Part shown: piece by piece, positions 50,483 through 59,278 of the stretch
Layout of the letters: every line of letters begins with the position of its first letter
Position numbering within the stretch: the stretch's first letter is position 1
Assembly: GCA_965247995.1 (NCBI GenBank)
Contig: OZ252041.1
Coordinates: 248,001-312,000 of the forward strand
From: JASLZO01 sp965247995
Lineage (GTDB): Bacteria; Chloroflexota; Dehalococcoidia; UBA6926
Direction: 5' to 3'
DNA length: 64,000 nucleotides
Made by a program: the position numbers and the translations under genes
The notes under the pieces: generated by a model
What the model was told of the DNA's origin: nothing
The model's input: the letters and a program-made list of their open reading frames with translations, nothing else
Databases searched by the model: none

Positions 50483-50511
50483 GGCTTATTGATATCTAGT
50501 ATCAATAAGCC
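50483..50511. promoter_or_regulatory. 29-bp perfect palindrome, candidate Zur operator
   Basis: GGCTTATTGATA (50483-50494), TCTAG, and TATCAATAAGCC (50500-50511) form a perfect palindrome with 12-bp arms, AT-rich in the middle, in the transporter's upstream region. It overlaps several -10-like hexamers (TATTGA, TATCAA). No T-run follows, so an operator is more likely than a terminator for the regulator gene. Confidence 0.6.
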
Positions 50512-50581
50512 GCGACGGATCCGGCGCCACCCCACGCACTAACACAATAAAAACCAGGATGCGGATGTCTGATTCCCTTAT

Positions 50582-50598
50582 TTGAGACTGAATCTCAA
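50582..50598. promoter_or_regulatory. Second inverted repeat before znuA
   Basis: TTGAGA-CTGAA-TCTCAA (50582-50598) is a 17-bp inverted repeat 48 bp before the znuA ATG and 71 bp after the large palindrome. Its TGA...TCA frame and size resemble Fur/Zur-family boxes. It may be a second operator site or a hairpin ahead of the Shine-Dalgarno. Confidence 0.4.
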
Positions 50599-50646
50599 GA
50601 AACAACGGGTGGACAGAGAAACCGGTCTGTGAGGAGGTTGCCGAGA

Positions 50647-51942
50647 ATGAAATTGAGGTTTGGAATCGATTCGCCCCTCGGACGTGCCTCGCAGACGTTA
50701 GCCCTCGCCTTCGCTGTCGCGGCGTCCATGGCCTTAGGCGCGTGTTCGAACGCGGACGGCAATCTCACCCAACCGGTACACCCCATCGCAACTGGTTCCG
50801 CCAGGACAAGCGACGCTGAGCTACTTCGCGTCGTAACGACAACCAATTTCGTGGCCGATTGGGTGAGGGCGGTCGGAGGCGACCACGTCGATGTGTTCAG
50901 CTTGCTGCCGGTAGGCGCCGACCCCCACTCGTGGCAACCAGGAGCGGGCGACGTAGCGAAGATCGCTGATGCAAACGTGATCTTCAGCATCGGGCTGGAA
51001 CTTGAAGCCGATTGGCTCGACGAGCTGCTCCGTAACGCCAGCACGGACGTTTCGAAGATCGTGGCCCTCGGTGCCCATGTCGACCCCATCGATCTCATTG
51101 CATCGGACGCTCACGATAGCAACGATGTCGATGTGCGGCGTCCTGTGGTTTTCCCTGGAGGCGGGCCGGCCCCACAAGGGAATCAAGATTCCTATGCCGT
51201 GGTGTTGGGAAGCCGATCGGTCGCTTCCAGCGTAAACGCACGTACCTCTTCACTGGATCTCGTCGACGGACCAGTCCCTATAGGAGCGTTCGGCGTCTTC
51301 GCGCCTAGCACTAGTTTGATGTTCACTCCGAATCGTGGCTTGGGCGTCGCGATCGCCCGAGACCATGACGACGATAGCGATGACGATCGGGAGGATCAGG
51401 ACCACAATCGCGGACCCCGAGACCCGCACTTCTGGTTCGACCCGATACGCGTGAAAGTGGCCGTAGGCGCCATCGTCGCGCGTTTATCGGCCCTCGATCA
51501 GGAACGCCGTGATACCTACCGGCGAGACGCTTCGGCGTACAACAACCAACTCGGCGAACTACACGCGTGGACGGCGGAGCAACTCGAGGCGATACCGAAC
51601 GAGCGGAGGTTGCTAGTCACCTCCCACGACAGTCTCGAGTACTTCGCTCGGTTGTACGGATTCGACATCGTGGGAACCGTGCTCCCGTCCAGCACTACAG
51701 ATGTGGAGGCATCGGCCCAGCACCTCGGGGACCTGGTGGAACAGCTCCGTGAGCGTGGCGTGTCCGTGGTCTTCGGCGAAACAACGGTGAGCGAGCGTTT
51801 GGCAACTGCAATCGCCACCGAGACTGGCGCGACGTTGGTCAGGCTCTACTCCGGCTCGCTCGGCCCCGAAGGCAGTGGCGCCGAGACCTATATCAGCATG
51901 ATGCGGACGAACATCGAGCGGATCGTGGATGCCTTGACATGA
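50647..51942 (+). CDS. znuA: Zinc/manganese ABC transporter substrate-binding lipoprotein
   Basis: This cluster A-I binding protein is 431 residues with lipobox LGAC at Cys33. Metal ligands are His94 (ADPHSW), His261 (DPHFWFDP), His327 (VTSHDSLEYF) and an acidic residue near FGETT (about 378). Between the first two, residues 148-258 form an unusually long insert ending in an Asp/His-rich run, RDHDDDSDDDREDQDH. Charged loops of this kind mark zinc-binding ZnuA proteins but are normally far shorter. ATG 50647 follows GAGGAGG. Confidence 0.9.
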   Translation: MKLRFGIDSPLGRASQTLALAFAVAASMALGACSNADGNLTQPVHPIATGSARTSDAELLRVVTTTNFVADWVRAVGGDHVDVFSLLPVGADPHSWQPGAGDVAKIADANVIFSIGLELEADWLDELLRNASTDVSKIVALGAHVDPIDLIASDAHDSNDVDVRRPVVFPGGGPAPQGNQDSYAVVLGSRSVASSVNARTSSLDLVDGPVPIGAFGVFAPSTSLMFTPNRGLGVAIARDHDDDSDDDREDQDHNRGPRDPHFWFDPIRVKVAVGAIVARLSALDQERRDTYRRDASAYNNQLGELHAWTAEQLEAIPNERRLLVTSHDSLEYFARLYGFDIVGTVLPSSTTDVEASAQHLGDLVEQLRERGVSVVFGETTVSERLATAIATETGATLVRLYSGSLGPEGSGAETYISMMRTNIERIVDALT

Positions 51943-52101
51943 CCTCCACGGGTTGGCGGCCCTACACTCAATAGTCCCAAGCCTTCACAGACGGAGACGG
52001 GCGAACTGGACCGTCCACGCCCGTATGTCCCTCTTCGGCCAACAAATCCCGAGACATCGCCACCAACCAATCAGAACCCCCTGGAGCGAAACGATCCCGG
52101 T

Positions 52102-52857
52102 ATGGCGGCACCACCTGGAATCGCAGTAGAGGACATGACTGTCGAGCGCGACGGGTACATTGTGCTGGACGGTGTCACTTTCGCGGTTGGTTCTGGCGCG
52201 CTCGTTGGCGTCGTCGGCCCGAACGGCGCTGGGAAGAGCACACTATTCGACGCGATCGCGGGCTTCCTGCCGATTACGCGCGGGTCCGTGAGCTTACGCG
52301 GCACCGATACGCGCAAGGGTGCATTAGCGTACGTCCCACAGCGCGATAGCATTAATTGGCGCTTCCCCGCTACGGTCCTCGATGTCGTCAACATGGGCGG
52401 CCGAACTGGTATCGGGTTGTTTGGGCGCCGTGCCAGCCGAGACACAGAATTGGTCCGCGATTGCCTGGAACGCGTCGGATTGTGGCAACGGCGTTCAGCC
52501 TTGATGACCGAGCTGTCCGCCGGTCAGCGGCAACGCACGTTTGTGGCACGGGCACTGGCGCAGGAGGCCAGCATTCTGATGTTGGATGAGGCATTCAGCG
52601 GCGTCGACGTCGGTGCCCAAGAGGGTCTTGTCGAGGTGCTCCAGTCGCTACGCGATGAGGGCAAAATAGTCCTATTGGCCACCCATGACCTCACGAACCT
52701 GGCCCAGCGCTTCGACCAAGTGTTGTGTCTAAATCGACACGTGTGCGCCTATGGCCCTCCCGGAGAGGCCTTCACGCCTGAAGTGCTCGAAGAACTGTAC
52801 GGCTCCCACGGCATCGACTTCGCACGCCGCGACGGCGACAACGCCGAACGCACATGA
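52102..52857 (+). CDS. znuC: Zinc/manganese ABC transporter ATPase
   Basis: The 251-residue protein has Walker A GPNGAGKST, signature LSAGQRQR, Walker B ILMLDEAF and the switch His in LATHDLTN. The Q-loop region VPQRDSINWRFPATVLDVV is typical of Zn/Mn importers (ZnuC/MntB/TroB). It powers uptake of metal delivered by the binding protein. The ATG is 159 bp after znuA, a gap with no gene; the stop overlaps the permease ATG. Confidence 0.93.
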   Translation: MAAPPGIAVEDMTVERDGYIVLDGVTFAVGSGALVGVVGPNGAGKSTLFDAIAGFLPITRGSVSLRGTDTRKGALAYVPQRDSINWRFPATVLDVVNMGGRTGIGLFGRRASRDTELVRDCLERVGLWQRRSALMTELSAGQRQRTFVARALAQEASILMLDEAFSGVDVGAQEGLVEVLQSLRDEGKIVLLATHDLTNLAQRFDQVLCLNRHVCAYGPPGEAFTPEVLEELYGSHGIDFARRDGDNAERT

Positions 52858-53678
52858 TCGACTACGTCATTGGGCCTCTGGAATACAGTTTCATGGTGCG
52901 GGCCCTGATCGTTTCCGTCCTGGTTGGCGTGATGTGCCCCGTGCTTGGTGCGTACGTCATCACGCGTGGCCGAGCATTCATGGGCGATGCGCTCGCGCAT
53001 TCCGTCCTGCCAGGAATCGTCGTCGCCTTCCTTTTGGGGATCAGCCCATTTTTTGCCGCTGTCCCTGCAGGGATCGCCGTCGCGCTGACGATGGGTTTCG
53101 TCGGCCGCCGCACCGGCCTCAGTGAGGACACCTCGATCGGCGTCATCTTCGCTGGCATGTTCGCACTGGGTCTTGTGATGTTGTCCAGTGCCGAACACGT
53201 CGGCGTCGACATCGAAGACCTGCTGCTTGGCCAGGTGCTCGGCGTCTCGCGCACAGACGTCCTGGTTTCGCTTGGGTTGACAACCCTCGTCGTTGCCGGC
53301 CTCTACATGTTTCACCGCCAGTTCGTGTTCACAACCTTCGATCCGATCGGTGCGGCCGTCATCGGGATTCGGACCAGCCTGGTCGAATACGCACTCCTGG
53401 CCCTGTTGGCCCTTGTCATCGTCATCGGCATCCAGGCTGCCGGAATCGTCCTCGTGATGGCCATGCTGATCACTCCCGCCGCGACGGCATACCTGCTTGC
53501 TAGACGGTTCGTCGGCGTTATGCTCTTGGGCGCACAAATCGGCGCCGTTTCCGCGGTCGCAGGTCTCTACTTATCCTTCTATGCGAACCTCCCTTCGGGA
53601 CCCGCGATGGCTCTGGTTGCCACCGCCATATTCGCGTTCGTGGCAACCGTGAAGAGGAGTCGCTGGAAGGCAGCCTGA
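52854..53678 (+). CDS. znuB: Zinc/manganese ABC transporter permease
   Basis: The 274-residue ABC-3 family membrane protein has about eight hydrophobic segments. Family blocks include LVGVMCPVLGAYVITRGRAFMGDALAHSVLPGI, SEDTSIGVIFAGMFALG, DIEDLLLGQVLGVS and IQAAGIVLVMAMLITPAATAYLL. ATG 52854 overlaps the ATPase stop (ATGA), so the two are coupled. Confidence 0.95.
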   Translation: MIDYVIGPLEYSFMVRALIVSVLVGVMCPVLGAYVITRGRAFMGDALAHSVLPGIVVAFLLGISPFFAAVPAGIAVALTMGFVGRRTGLSEDTSIGVIFAGMFALGLVMLSSAEHVGVDIEDLLLGQVLGVSRTDVLVSLGLTTLVVAGLYMFHRQFVFTTFDPIGAAVIGIRTSLVEYALLALLALVIVIGIQAAGIVLVMAMLITPAATAYLLARRFVGVMLLGAQIGAVSAVAGLYLSFYANLPSGPAMALVATAIFAFVATVKRSRWKAA

Positions 53679-53766
53679 CGAGTCCCAGCGACAGAAGTCG
53701 CCCTCATCGATGAAGGCTCAGGTAAACTGGCTACATCCAATCTCTCGGCCGAGAGGAGATCGAAAC

Positions 53767-54099
53767 ATGGTGATCCAGGCCAAGCGCGATGGGGAAACGT
53801 TAGTAATCAAGGCCGACGGACGGATCGACGGCGCGAACTCCCACGCCTTCCAGGAGGAATTGGAGTCCGCGATTGGGGATGACGACCGGACGGTGATCCT
53901 AAGTTTGGAGAGCCTCCTCTATATTAGTAGCGCGGGCATCCGAGTCATTCTGATGACCGCGAAGACGCTCCAGCGGAGAGGTGGACGGTTCGCCCTCAGT
54001 TCACTTTCCGAACCGATCCGCGAGGTCTTCGAGATCAGCGGGTTCGACAAGATCATCTCCGTTCATGCCTCGTTGGACGAGGCGCTCTCCGCCACGTAG
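53767..54099 (+). CDS. STAS-domain anti-sigma factor antagonist
   Basis: This 110-residue protein of the SpoIIAA/RsbV type binds an anti-sigma kinase when unphosphorylated and so frees a sigma factor. VIKADGRIDGANSHAFQEEL, the phosphorylatable serine in LYISSAGIRVIL, and FEISGFDKIISVHASLDEAL fit the family. ATG 53767 follows GAGGAG. It opens a module with a matching phosphatase and kinase 92 bp downstream. Confidence 0.92.
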   Translation: MVIQAKRDGETLVIKADGRIDGANSHAFQEELESAIGDDDRTVILSLESLLYISSAGIRVILMTAKTLQRRGGRFALSSLSEPIREVFEISGFDKIISVHASLDEALSAT

Positions 54100-54191
54100 A
54101 CGAGTGGTCGCATCAAATCCCCAGCAGGTTTGCGATCCCGCTCACTCGACGCCAGTTGCGCGCCACGCGCTCGTGAGCACGAGAATCCCCG

Positions 54192-55349
54192 GTGACTGAG
54201 ACTCCGCATAGAATCCTCGTCGTCGATGACGAGCCGGACCTCGAACCGCTGATGCTACAGCGAATGAGACGCCACATCCGAGAGGGCCACTATGAATTCG
54301 TGTTCGCTCGAAACGGCGTTGAGGCGATCGAACAACTGGAACGCGATCACACGATCGACATGGTGCTGTCCGACATTAACATGCCGCAGATGGACGGTCT
54401 AACCCTGCTTCAGCAGATACCGGCGGTCGACCCCAACATCCGGGCGGTCATCATATCCGCTTACGGAGATATGAAAAACATCCGGACCGCGATGAATCGT
54501 GGCGCTTTCGATTTTGTGACGAAGCCACTCGACTTCGAGGATCTCCAGGTAACGATAGAGCGGACCCTTCAGCACGTCGCGGATTGGCGTGAAGCGCTCT
54601 CTTCGCGGGACCAGCTGGTCGCACTACAGAACGAACTTGACGTTGCCAGCGCCATGCAGCAGTCGATCTTGCCTAGTCACTTCCCGGAGAGTCCGGCGTA
54701 CCAGGTGTTCGGGACAATGGAACCGGCGCGCAACGTGGGAGGCGATTTCTTTGACGTCGTGCGTCTGGGGAACGAGCGGCTTGGGCTCGCGATCGCCGAC
54801 GTGTCTGACAAAGGCGTGCCCGCCGCACTCTTCATGATGTCCAGCCGCACGCTGCTGAAGGGCGCGGCCATCGGCACCGACCACCCCGGTGCGGTCCTCC
54901 GTGAAGTAAACGAACTGCTCCACGAGGACAACGAGGCTGCGATGTTCGTCACACTCATCTATGCGACCTACGATCCGGAGAACGGCGCCTTTACGTACGC
55001 GAACGGCGGGCACAACCCCCCACTCGTGGTACGCGGTGACGGCAGTTCGTCGTTGCTCCCTTCGACGGATGGGGTCGCGCTTGGACTCGTGGCGGGATTC
55101 GATTTCGGGCAAGCAACCGTCACGCTTTCGCCTGGGGACACCGTCGTCCTGTACACAGACGGCGTCGTCGAGGCGATGAATAAAGAGGACGAGCAGTTCG
55201 GAATCGAACGCCTACAGCAGCTCTTCTTGGCGAACCCTCCGACGGACGCTCGACAAGCCGCAATGGGTATCCTCGACGCCGTCAACACGTTCGCAGGTGA
55301 CGCGCCTCAATTCGACGACATCACCTGTTTATCGCTTCGTCGGGACTGA
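54192..55349 (+). CDS. Receiver-PP2C phosphatase (RsbU-like response regulator)
   Basis: The 385-residue protein has a receiver domain (about 7-125: VVDDEPDLEPL, phospho-Asp61 in DMVLSDINMPQMDG, KPLDF), a helical linker (about 130-165, ISSR-like coiled coil SSRDQLVALQNELDVASAMQQ) and a SpoIIE-type PP2C domain (about 170-385). The metal aspartates of the PP2C domain are in VGGDFFDV, IADVSDKGVPAAL and FDDITCL. It should dephosphorylate the STAS antagonist when activated by a kinase. GTG 54192 gives the normal receiver start. Only 3 bp separate it from the next gene. Confidence 0.93.
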   Translation: MTETPHRILVVDDEPDLEPLMLQRMRRHIREGHYEFVFARNGVEAIEQLERDHTIDMVLSDINMPQMDGLTLLQQIPAVDPNIRAVIISAYGDMKNIRTAMNRGAFDFVTKPLDFEDLQVTIERTLQHVADWREALSSRDQLVALQNELDVASAMQQSILPSHFPESPAYQVFGTMEPARNVGGDFFDVVRLGNERLGLAIADVSDKGVPAALFMMSSRTLLKGAAIGTDHPGAVLREVNELLHEDNEAAMFVTLIYATYDPENGAFTYANGGHNPPLVVRGDGSSSLLPSTDGVALGLVAGFDFGQATVTLSPGDTVVLYTDGVVEAMNKEDEQFGIERLQQLFLANPPTDARQAAMGILDAVNTFAGDAPQFDDITCLSLRRD

Positions 55350-55352
55350 ACC

Positions 55353-55769
55353 GTGACCGCAAGAGTGTCGTTGACCGTCAAGACTCAACGCAGCGAGTTG
55401 GAGACCATCTCCAACGCTGTACAGACGTTGGGCCGACAAGAGGAGTGGTCCGACGCGCTGGTCTTTCGCGTGAACCTGGTCCTCGAGGAGCTAGGCGTGA
55501 ACATCATGGACCATGGACACGACGACGGCGTCCACGACATCGAGATAGCCCTCATCTCAGAGGGCAACACGGTGATCATCGAGGTGACTGACGATGGACG
55601 ACCATTCAATCCGTCGACTGATGCGCCACCGCCGGACTTGGATTCGCCTCTAGAAGACCGGCGTGTCGGTGGCCTGGGACTTCATTTCGTGCGTTCTATT
55701 GTGGACGAGTTGCGTTACCACCGAGAGCATGGCAAGAACCACCTGACACTGATTACCCGCAGGGCGTGA
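55353..55769 (+). CDS. RsbW-like anti-sigma factor serine kinase
   Basis: The 138-residue GHKL ATPase has the N box LVLEELGVNIMDHG, G1 EVTDDGRPFNP and G2 RVGGLGLHFVRSIVDEL, as in RsbW/SpoIIAB anti-sigma factors that also phosphorylate STAS partners. It would hold a sigma factor until the antagonist is dephosphorylated. No sigma-factor gene is in the window. GTG 55353 has no strong Shine-Dalgarno and is probably coupled to the upstream stop. Confidence 0.9.
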   Translation: MTARVSLTVKTQRSELETISNAVQTLGRQEEWSDALVFRVNLVLEELGVNIMDHGHDDGVHDIEIALISEGNTVIIEVTDDGRPFNPSTDAPPPDLDSPLEDRRVGGLGLHFVRSIVDELRYHREHGKNHLTLITRRA

Positions 55770-57071
55770 ATGAGGCAGATCGCGCGCGTACCTACGAGGC
55801 GCGTGGGCTCGCCGATAGTCTGGATCGTGCTCGCCGCCATGATCTGCGCGATTGCCGTCTCCTGCTCACGCTCCAGTAATCCGCAGGATCAGGGTGATCC
55901 GGCCCCAACCGCAACTACCGCTGCCCAGGTCGTGGTACCGCCAGGCACCACTCCAGCCGTGCCTGGCGTCGACGGTCAACGCATCCTCTTCGGACAATCC
56001 GCTGCATTCAGCGGCCCGGCCCAAGAGTTGGGTCGTGGCATGCAGCTGGGGATCCGAGCAGCATTCTTTGAAGCAAACCGGCGCGGGGGCGTCCACGGCC
56101 GCCAACTCGAGCTCGTATCCGTCGACGACGCCTACGAGCCAGAGCTTGCTGTCGCCAACACCAACCAGCTCATCGAAGATGATGGCGTGTTCGCGCTGAT
56201 TGGCGCCGTTGGCACGCCGACGGCGCGCTCCTCAACTCCGATCACTGCAGAAGCCGGCGTTCCATACATCGCCCCTTTCACCGGGGCAGGGTTCCTGCGG
56301 GAAGCCGAGTGGACCAACGTCGTGAATCTCCGAGCGTCCTACAACCAGGAAACGGAAGAGATGGTCGCTCGGCTAGTTAATGAGCTCGGTCTCTTCAGGA
56401 TTGGAGTCTTACACCAGGATGATTCGTTCGGCCGGTCCGGTTTATACGGAGTCCTTGCTGCGCTCAACCGCCGCGGCATCGAGGCGGCAGCCGTCGCCGT
56501 GTACCCGCGAAATACGTCAGCGGTCAAGACCGCGCTGCTGGAACTCAGACAGCGGGCTCCGGACGCGATCATCATGATCGGCGCGTATGAGCCAGTGGCC
56601 TCATTCGTCGCGTGGTCGCGGCAACTGGACATGGATCCGGTCTTCATGACGGTCTCGTTCGTTGGGAGCAATGCCCTGGCCGACGAGCTTGGTCCGGATG
56701 GCGTGGGAGTGTTCGTAACGCAGGTCGTCCCGTCACCCTTGGATGGCTCGATTCCGGTCGTGGAGGCCTATCGCAACGCGCTGTCGGCCTACGACGCCGA
56801 CGCCGTCCCAGGGTTCGTCTCGTTCGAAGGCTACTTGGCCGGCCGTCTGGCCATTGCCGGTCTCGACAGATGCGGAGCCGACGTCGACCGAACGTGTTTC
56901 CTAGCCGGCTTGAGACGCGACGAATTGATTGACATTGATGGATTCATACTCGACTTCGGGGAGAACGATAACCAAGGTTCGGACGCGGTCTTCCTCACGG
57001 TAATCGGGGAGGATGGCGTGCTTCATCCGATCACGACCCTGCGGGGCGCGGAGCCATCATCACGAAGTTGA
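55770..57071 (+). CDS. Solute-binding lipoprotein (Peripla_BP_6/LivJ-like), likely sensory
   Basis: The 433-residue protein has a hydrophobic signal (about 15-31), lipobox AVSC with Cys32, a Pro/Thr-rich linker, then a type I periplasmic-binding fold: ILFGQSAAFSGPAQELGRGMQLGIRAAF, RQLELVSVDDAYEPELAVANTNQLI, FALIGAVGTPTA. This fold usually binds amino acids, urea or amides. No permease or ATPase is adjacent; the gene sits in-frame between an anti-sigma kinase and a histidine kinase. It starts immediately after the previous stop and overlaps the next start, so a receptor role is inferred. Confidence 0.88.
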   Translation: MRQIARVPTRRVGSPIVWIVLAAMICAIAVSCSRSSNPQDQGDPAPTATTAAQVVVPPGTTPAVPGVDGQRILFGQSAAFSGPAQELGRGMQLGIRAAFFEANRRGGVHGRQLELVSVDDAYEPELAVANTNQLIEDDGVFALIGAVGTPTARSSTPITAEAGVPYIAPFTGAGFLREAEWTNVVNLRASYNQETEEMVARLVNELGLFRIGVLHQDDSFGRSGLYGVLAALNRRGIEAAAVAVYPRNTSAVKTALLELRQRAPDAIIMIGAYEPVASFVAWSRQLDMDPVFMTVSFVGSNALADELGPDGVGVFVTQVVPSPLDGSIPVVEAYRNALSAYDADAVPGFVSFEGYLAGRLAIAGLDRCGADVDRTCFLAGLRRDELIDIDGFILDFGENDNQGSDAVFLTVIGEDGVLHPITTLRGAEPSSRS

Positions 57072-59227
57072 AGCGCCTCTTCCAGCTGCCGCAGCGCATT
57101 TCCACGCAGCTGTACTTGGGGATTGGCGGCGGAGTGGCGCTCACGGTCACTGCCAGCCTGGTCGGCTGGTTCTCATTCGATCGCGTCGGTGCAGTTCAAA
57201 GCCGCGTGAACGAAGGGAGCGTTCCGGAGATGGAAGCGGCGTTCGGAGTCGCTCAGTACAGCAGCTTCCTCGTGGCTGCCGGCCCACAGCTAACGTCCGC
57301 GCAGACACCAGGCGATCTCGCTTCGGTGGCCATGAACGTCGACGATGCGCACCGTGCATTCCACGCACAAATGGCAACGCTCGAGGAGCGCATCCCAGAA
57401 GATGAGCGTGTACAACGCATCGAAGCGCGTGCTGAAACGCTGATTCTCAACGTTGAGGAAATCGAGGCGTCGATGTCCGATCTGTTTGTTCTCGCCGATA
57501 GCCGAGATGCGCTGCGCGAGAACCTCACAGAGGTGAACGCCCAACTCGAGGCCATCGTCGTGTCGGCCGTCGACGACCAGTTTTTTTACACCATCACCGG
57601 CTTCCGCGACCTCGGCGAACCGCAGGCGAACCCTGAGGACTACTTCTCGGAGCGCGAGGTGAGTCTTTATCGCCACTTGGCGGAGCTACAAGCTGATGCC
57701 ACCATCGCGGCTCAGGTGCTCGCCAGTGCTTTTAGCCTTTCAGACGCCCACTTGGTCGAACCGCTTCGAGAACGGTTCGAAGCAGCTATTGGCCGGATCG
57801 ACCAAAACCTTTCCGCCATCCAAGGCTCGCCCACGCGCAGACAACTCCTTCCGATCCTCAATCGCCTCTCCGCCCTCGGAACCGGGGAAGAGAGCGGTTT
57901 CGACGTGCTCGCGAGCGAGATCACCCTGCGGGACCGTCAGCAAGACCTACTGGCGAATAACCGCGGCATTGGCGTCGATCTCATCGGTGACGTAGACAGC
58001 CTCGTGAGCACGGCTGATGCCAACGTTCAAGACGCAACTCGAGCCTCGACGCGAGCGATCTTGACAGGCCGAGCACTGCTCCTGGGGATCAGCACGTTCA
58101 GTATCGGTGGTGCGCTGGTAATCTCGTGGCTCTACGTGGGCCGAATCTTGCTGCGCAGGCTCCAGCTGCTGTCAACAAGGATGCGCGACATGGCTGGGGG
58201 AGACCTCGAAGCTGAGGTCCAGATCACCGGCCGAGACGAGGTCGCAGACATGGCCGCAGCGCTCGAGGTATTTCGGAGACATGCCCTCGAAGTCCAGCGC
58301 TTGAATTTAGTAGAACGCCTAGCAGAGGAGCTTCAGGGCAAGAACGAAGAGCTCGAAAGCGTATTGGCGGACCTGCGGCGGGCTCAAGACCAGATTGTCG
58401 TGCGCGAGAAGCTCGCCGCACTCGGTGAACTCACAGCAGGCGTCGCGCACGAGATCAGGAATCCCCTGAACTTTGTCAATAACTTTTCCGAGGTATCAGA
58501 CGAACTCCTCACGGAACTCCAGGAGGCTCTAGAACAGGGAGGAGACACCCTGAGCGCAGAGCAACGCGATCTGATCCGTTCAATCTCCAATGACCTGAGC
58601 AGGAATCTGGAACGCATCCGTACCCATGGCGACCGCGCCAATCGGATCGTCCATGACATGCTCGCGATGGGACGCGGCTCCGGTGAAGCTGAGTCCACGG
58701 ACATCAATGGCTTGCTCGACGAATACGCCAACCTCGCCTATCACAGCGCTCGGGCGGCCGATCCGGAGTTCCAAGTCACGATCGAGCGGGACTTCGATCC
58801 CACCGTCGGCCGCCTCGAGGTGATCCCGCAGGACTTGGGTAGGGTTTTCTTGAACATCGTTTCCAACGCGTGCCACGCGACCACTGCGAAGCGGGCCGTT
58901 GCCGACCGCTCCGACTCCTATTCCCCAACGGTTTCCCTGAACACGCGCCGCGCAGACGAGCACGTCGAAGTTCGCATCAGGGACAATGGCACGGGCATTC
59001 CTGCCGATGTCATCGACAAGATATTCAACCCGTTCTTTACGACCAAACCCACGGACCAAGGAACGGGTCTTGGGCTCGCCATAAGCAGCGATATCGTCCG
59101 CCAGCACGGTGGCGACATCCGAGTGAACTCGGAACCTGGCGAGTTCACCGAGATGATTGTTGAGCTCCCGCTGGTTGCACCCTCAATGGACGCACAGCCC
59201 CCAACCGATCGGCAGACCGACAAATAA
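57068..59227 (+). CDS. Membrane sensor histidine kinase
   Basis: The 719-residue kinase has TM1 (about 14-36), a large extracytoplasmic helical domain (about 40-330), TM2 (about 335-358), a HAMP domain (about 358-410), a coiled coil, and a HisKA domain with the phospho-His461 in GVAHEIRNPLNF. The ATPase domain has N box FLNIVSNACHAT, G1 RDNGTGIPADV, F box FNPFFTTKP and G2 GTGLGLAIS. TTG 57068 overlaps the binding-protein stop. It probably phosphorylates the receiver-phosphatase encoded two genes upstream. Confidence 0.93.
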   Translation: MKRLFQLPQRISTQLYLGIGGGVALTVTASLVGWFSFDRVGAVQSRVNEGSVPEMEAAFGVAQYSSFLVAAGPQLTSAQTPGDLASVAMNVDDAHRAFHAQMATLEERIPEDERVQRIEARAETLILNVEEIEASMSDLFVLADSRDALRENLTEVNAQLEAIVVSAVDDQFFYTITGFRDLGEPQANPEDYFSEREVSLYRHLAELQADATIAAQVLASAFSLSDAHLVEPLRERFEAAIGRIDQNLSAIQGSPTRRQLLPILNRLSALGTGEESGFDVLASEITLRDRQQDLLANNRGIGVDLIGDVDSLVSTADANVQDATRASTRAILTGRALLLGISTFSIGGALVISWLYVGRILLRRLQLLSTRMRDMAGGDLEAEVQITGRDEVADMAAALEVFRRHALEVQRLNLVERLAEELQGKNEELESVLADLRRAQDQIVVREKLAALGELTAGVAHEIRNPLNFVNNFSEVSDELLTELQEALEQGGDTLSAEQRDLIRSISNDLSRNLERIRTHGDRANRIVHDMLAMGRGSGEAESTDINGLLDEYANLAYHSARAADPEFQVTIERDFDPTVGRLEVIPQDLGRVFLNIVSNACHATTAKRAVADRSDSYSPTVSLNTRRADEHVEVRIRDNGTGIPADVIDKIFNPFFTTKPTDQGTGLGLAISSDIVRQHGGDIRVNSEPGEFTEMIVELPLVAPSMDAQPPTDRQTDK

Positions 59228-59278
59228 CCGGTCGGGGAACTCGTCGGCACTAGTTGGTATGCCAGCGACCTCAATTAG

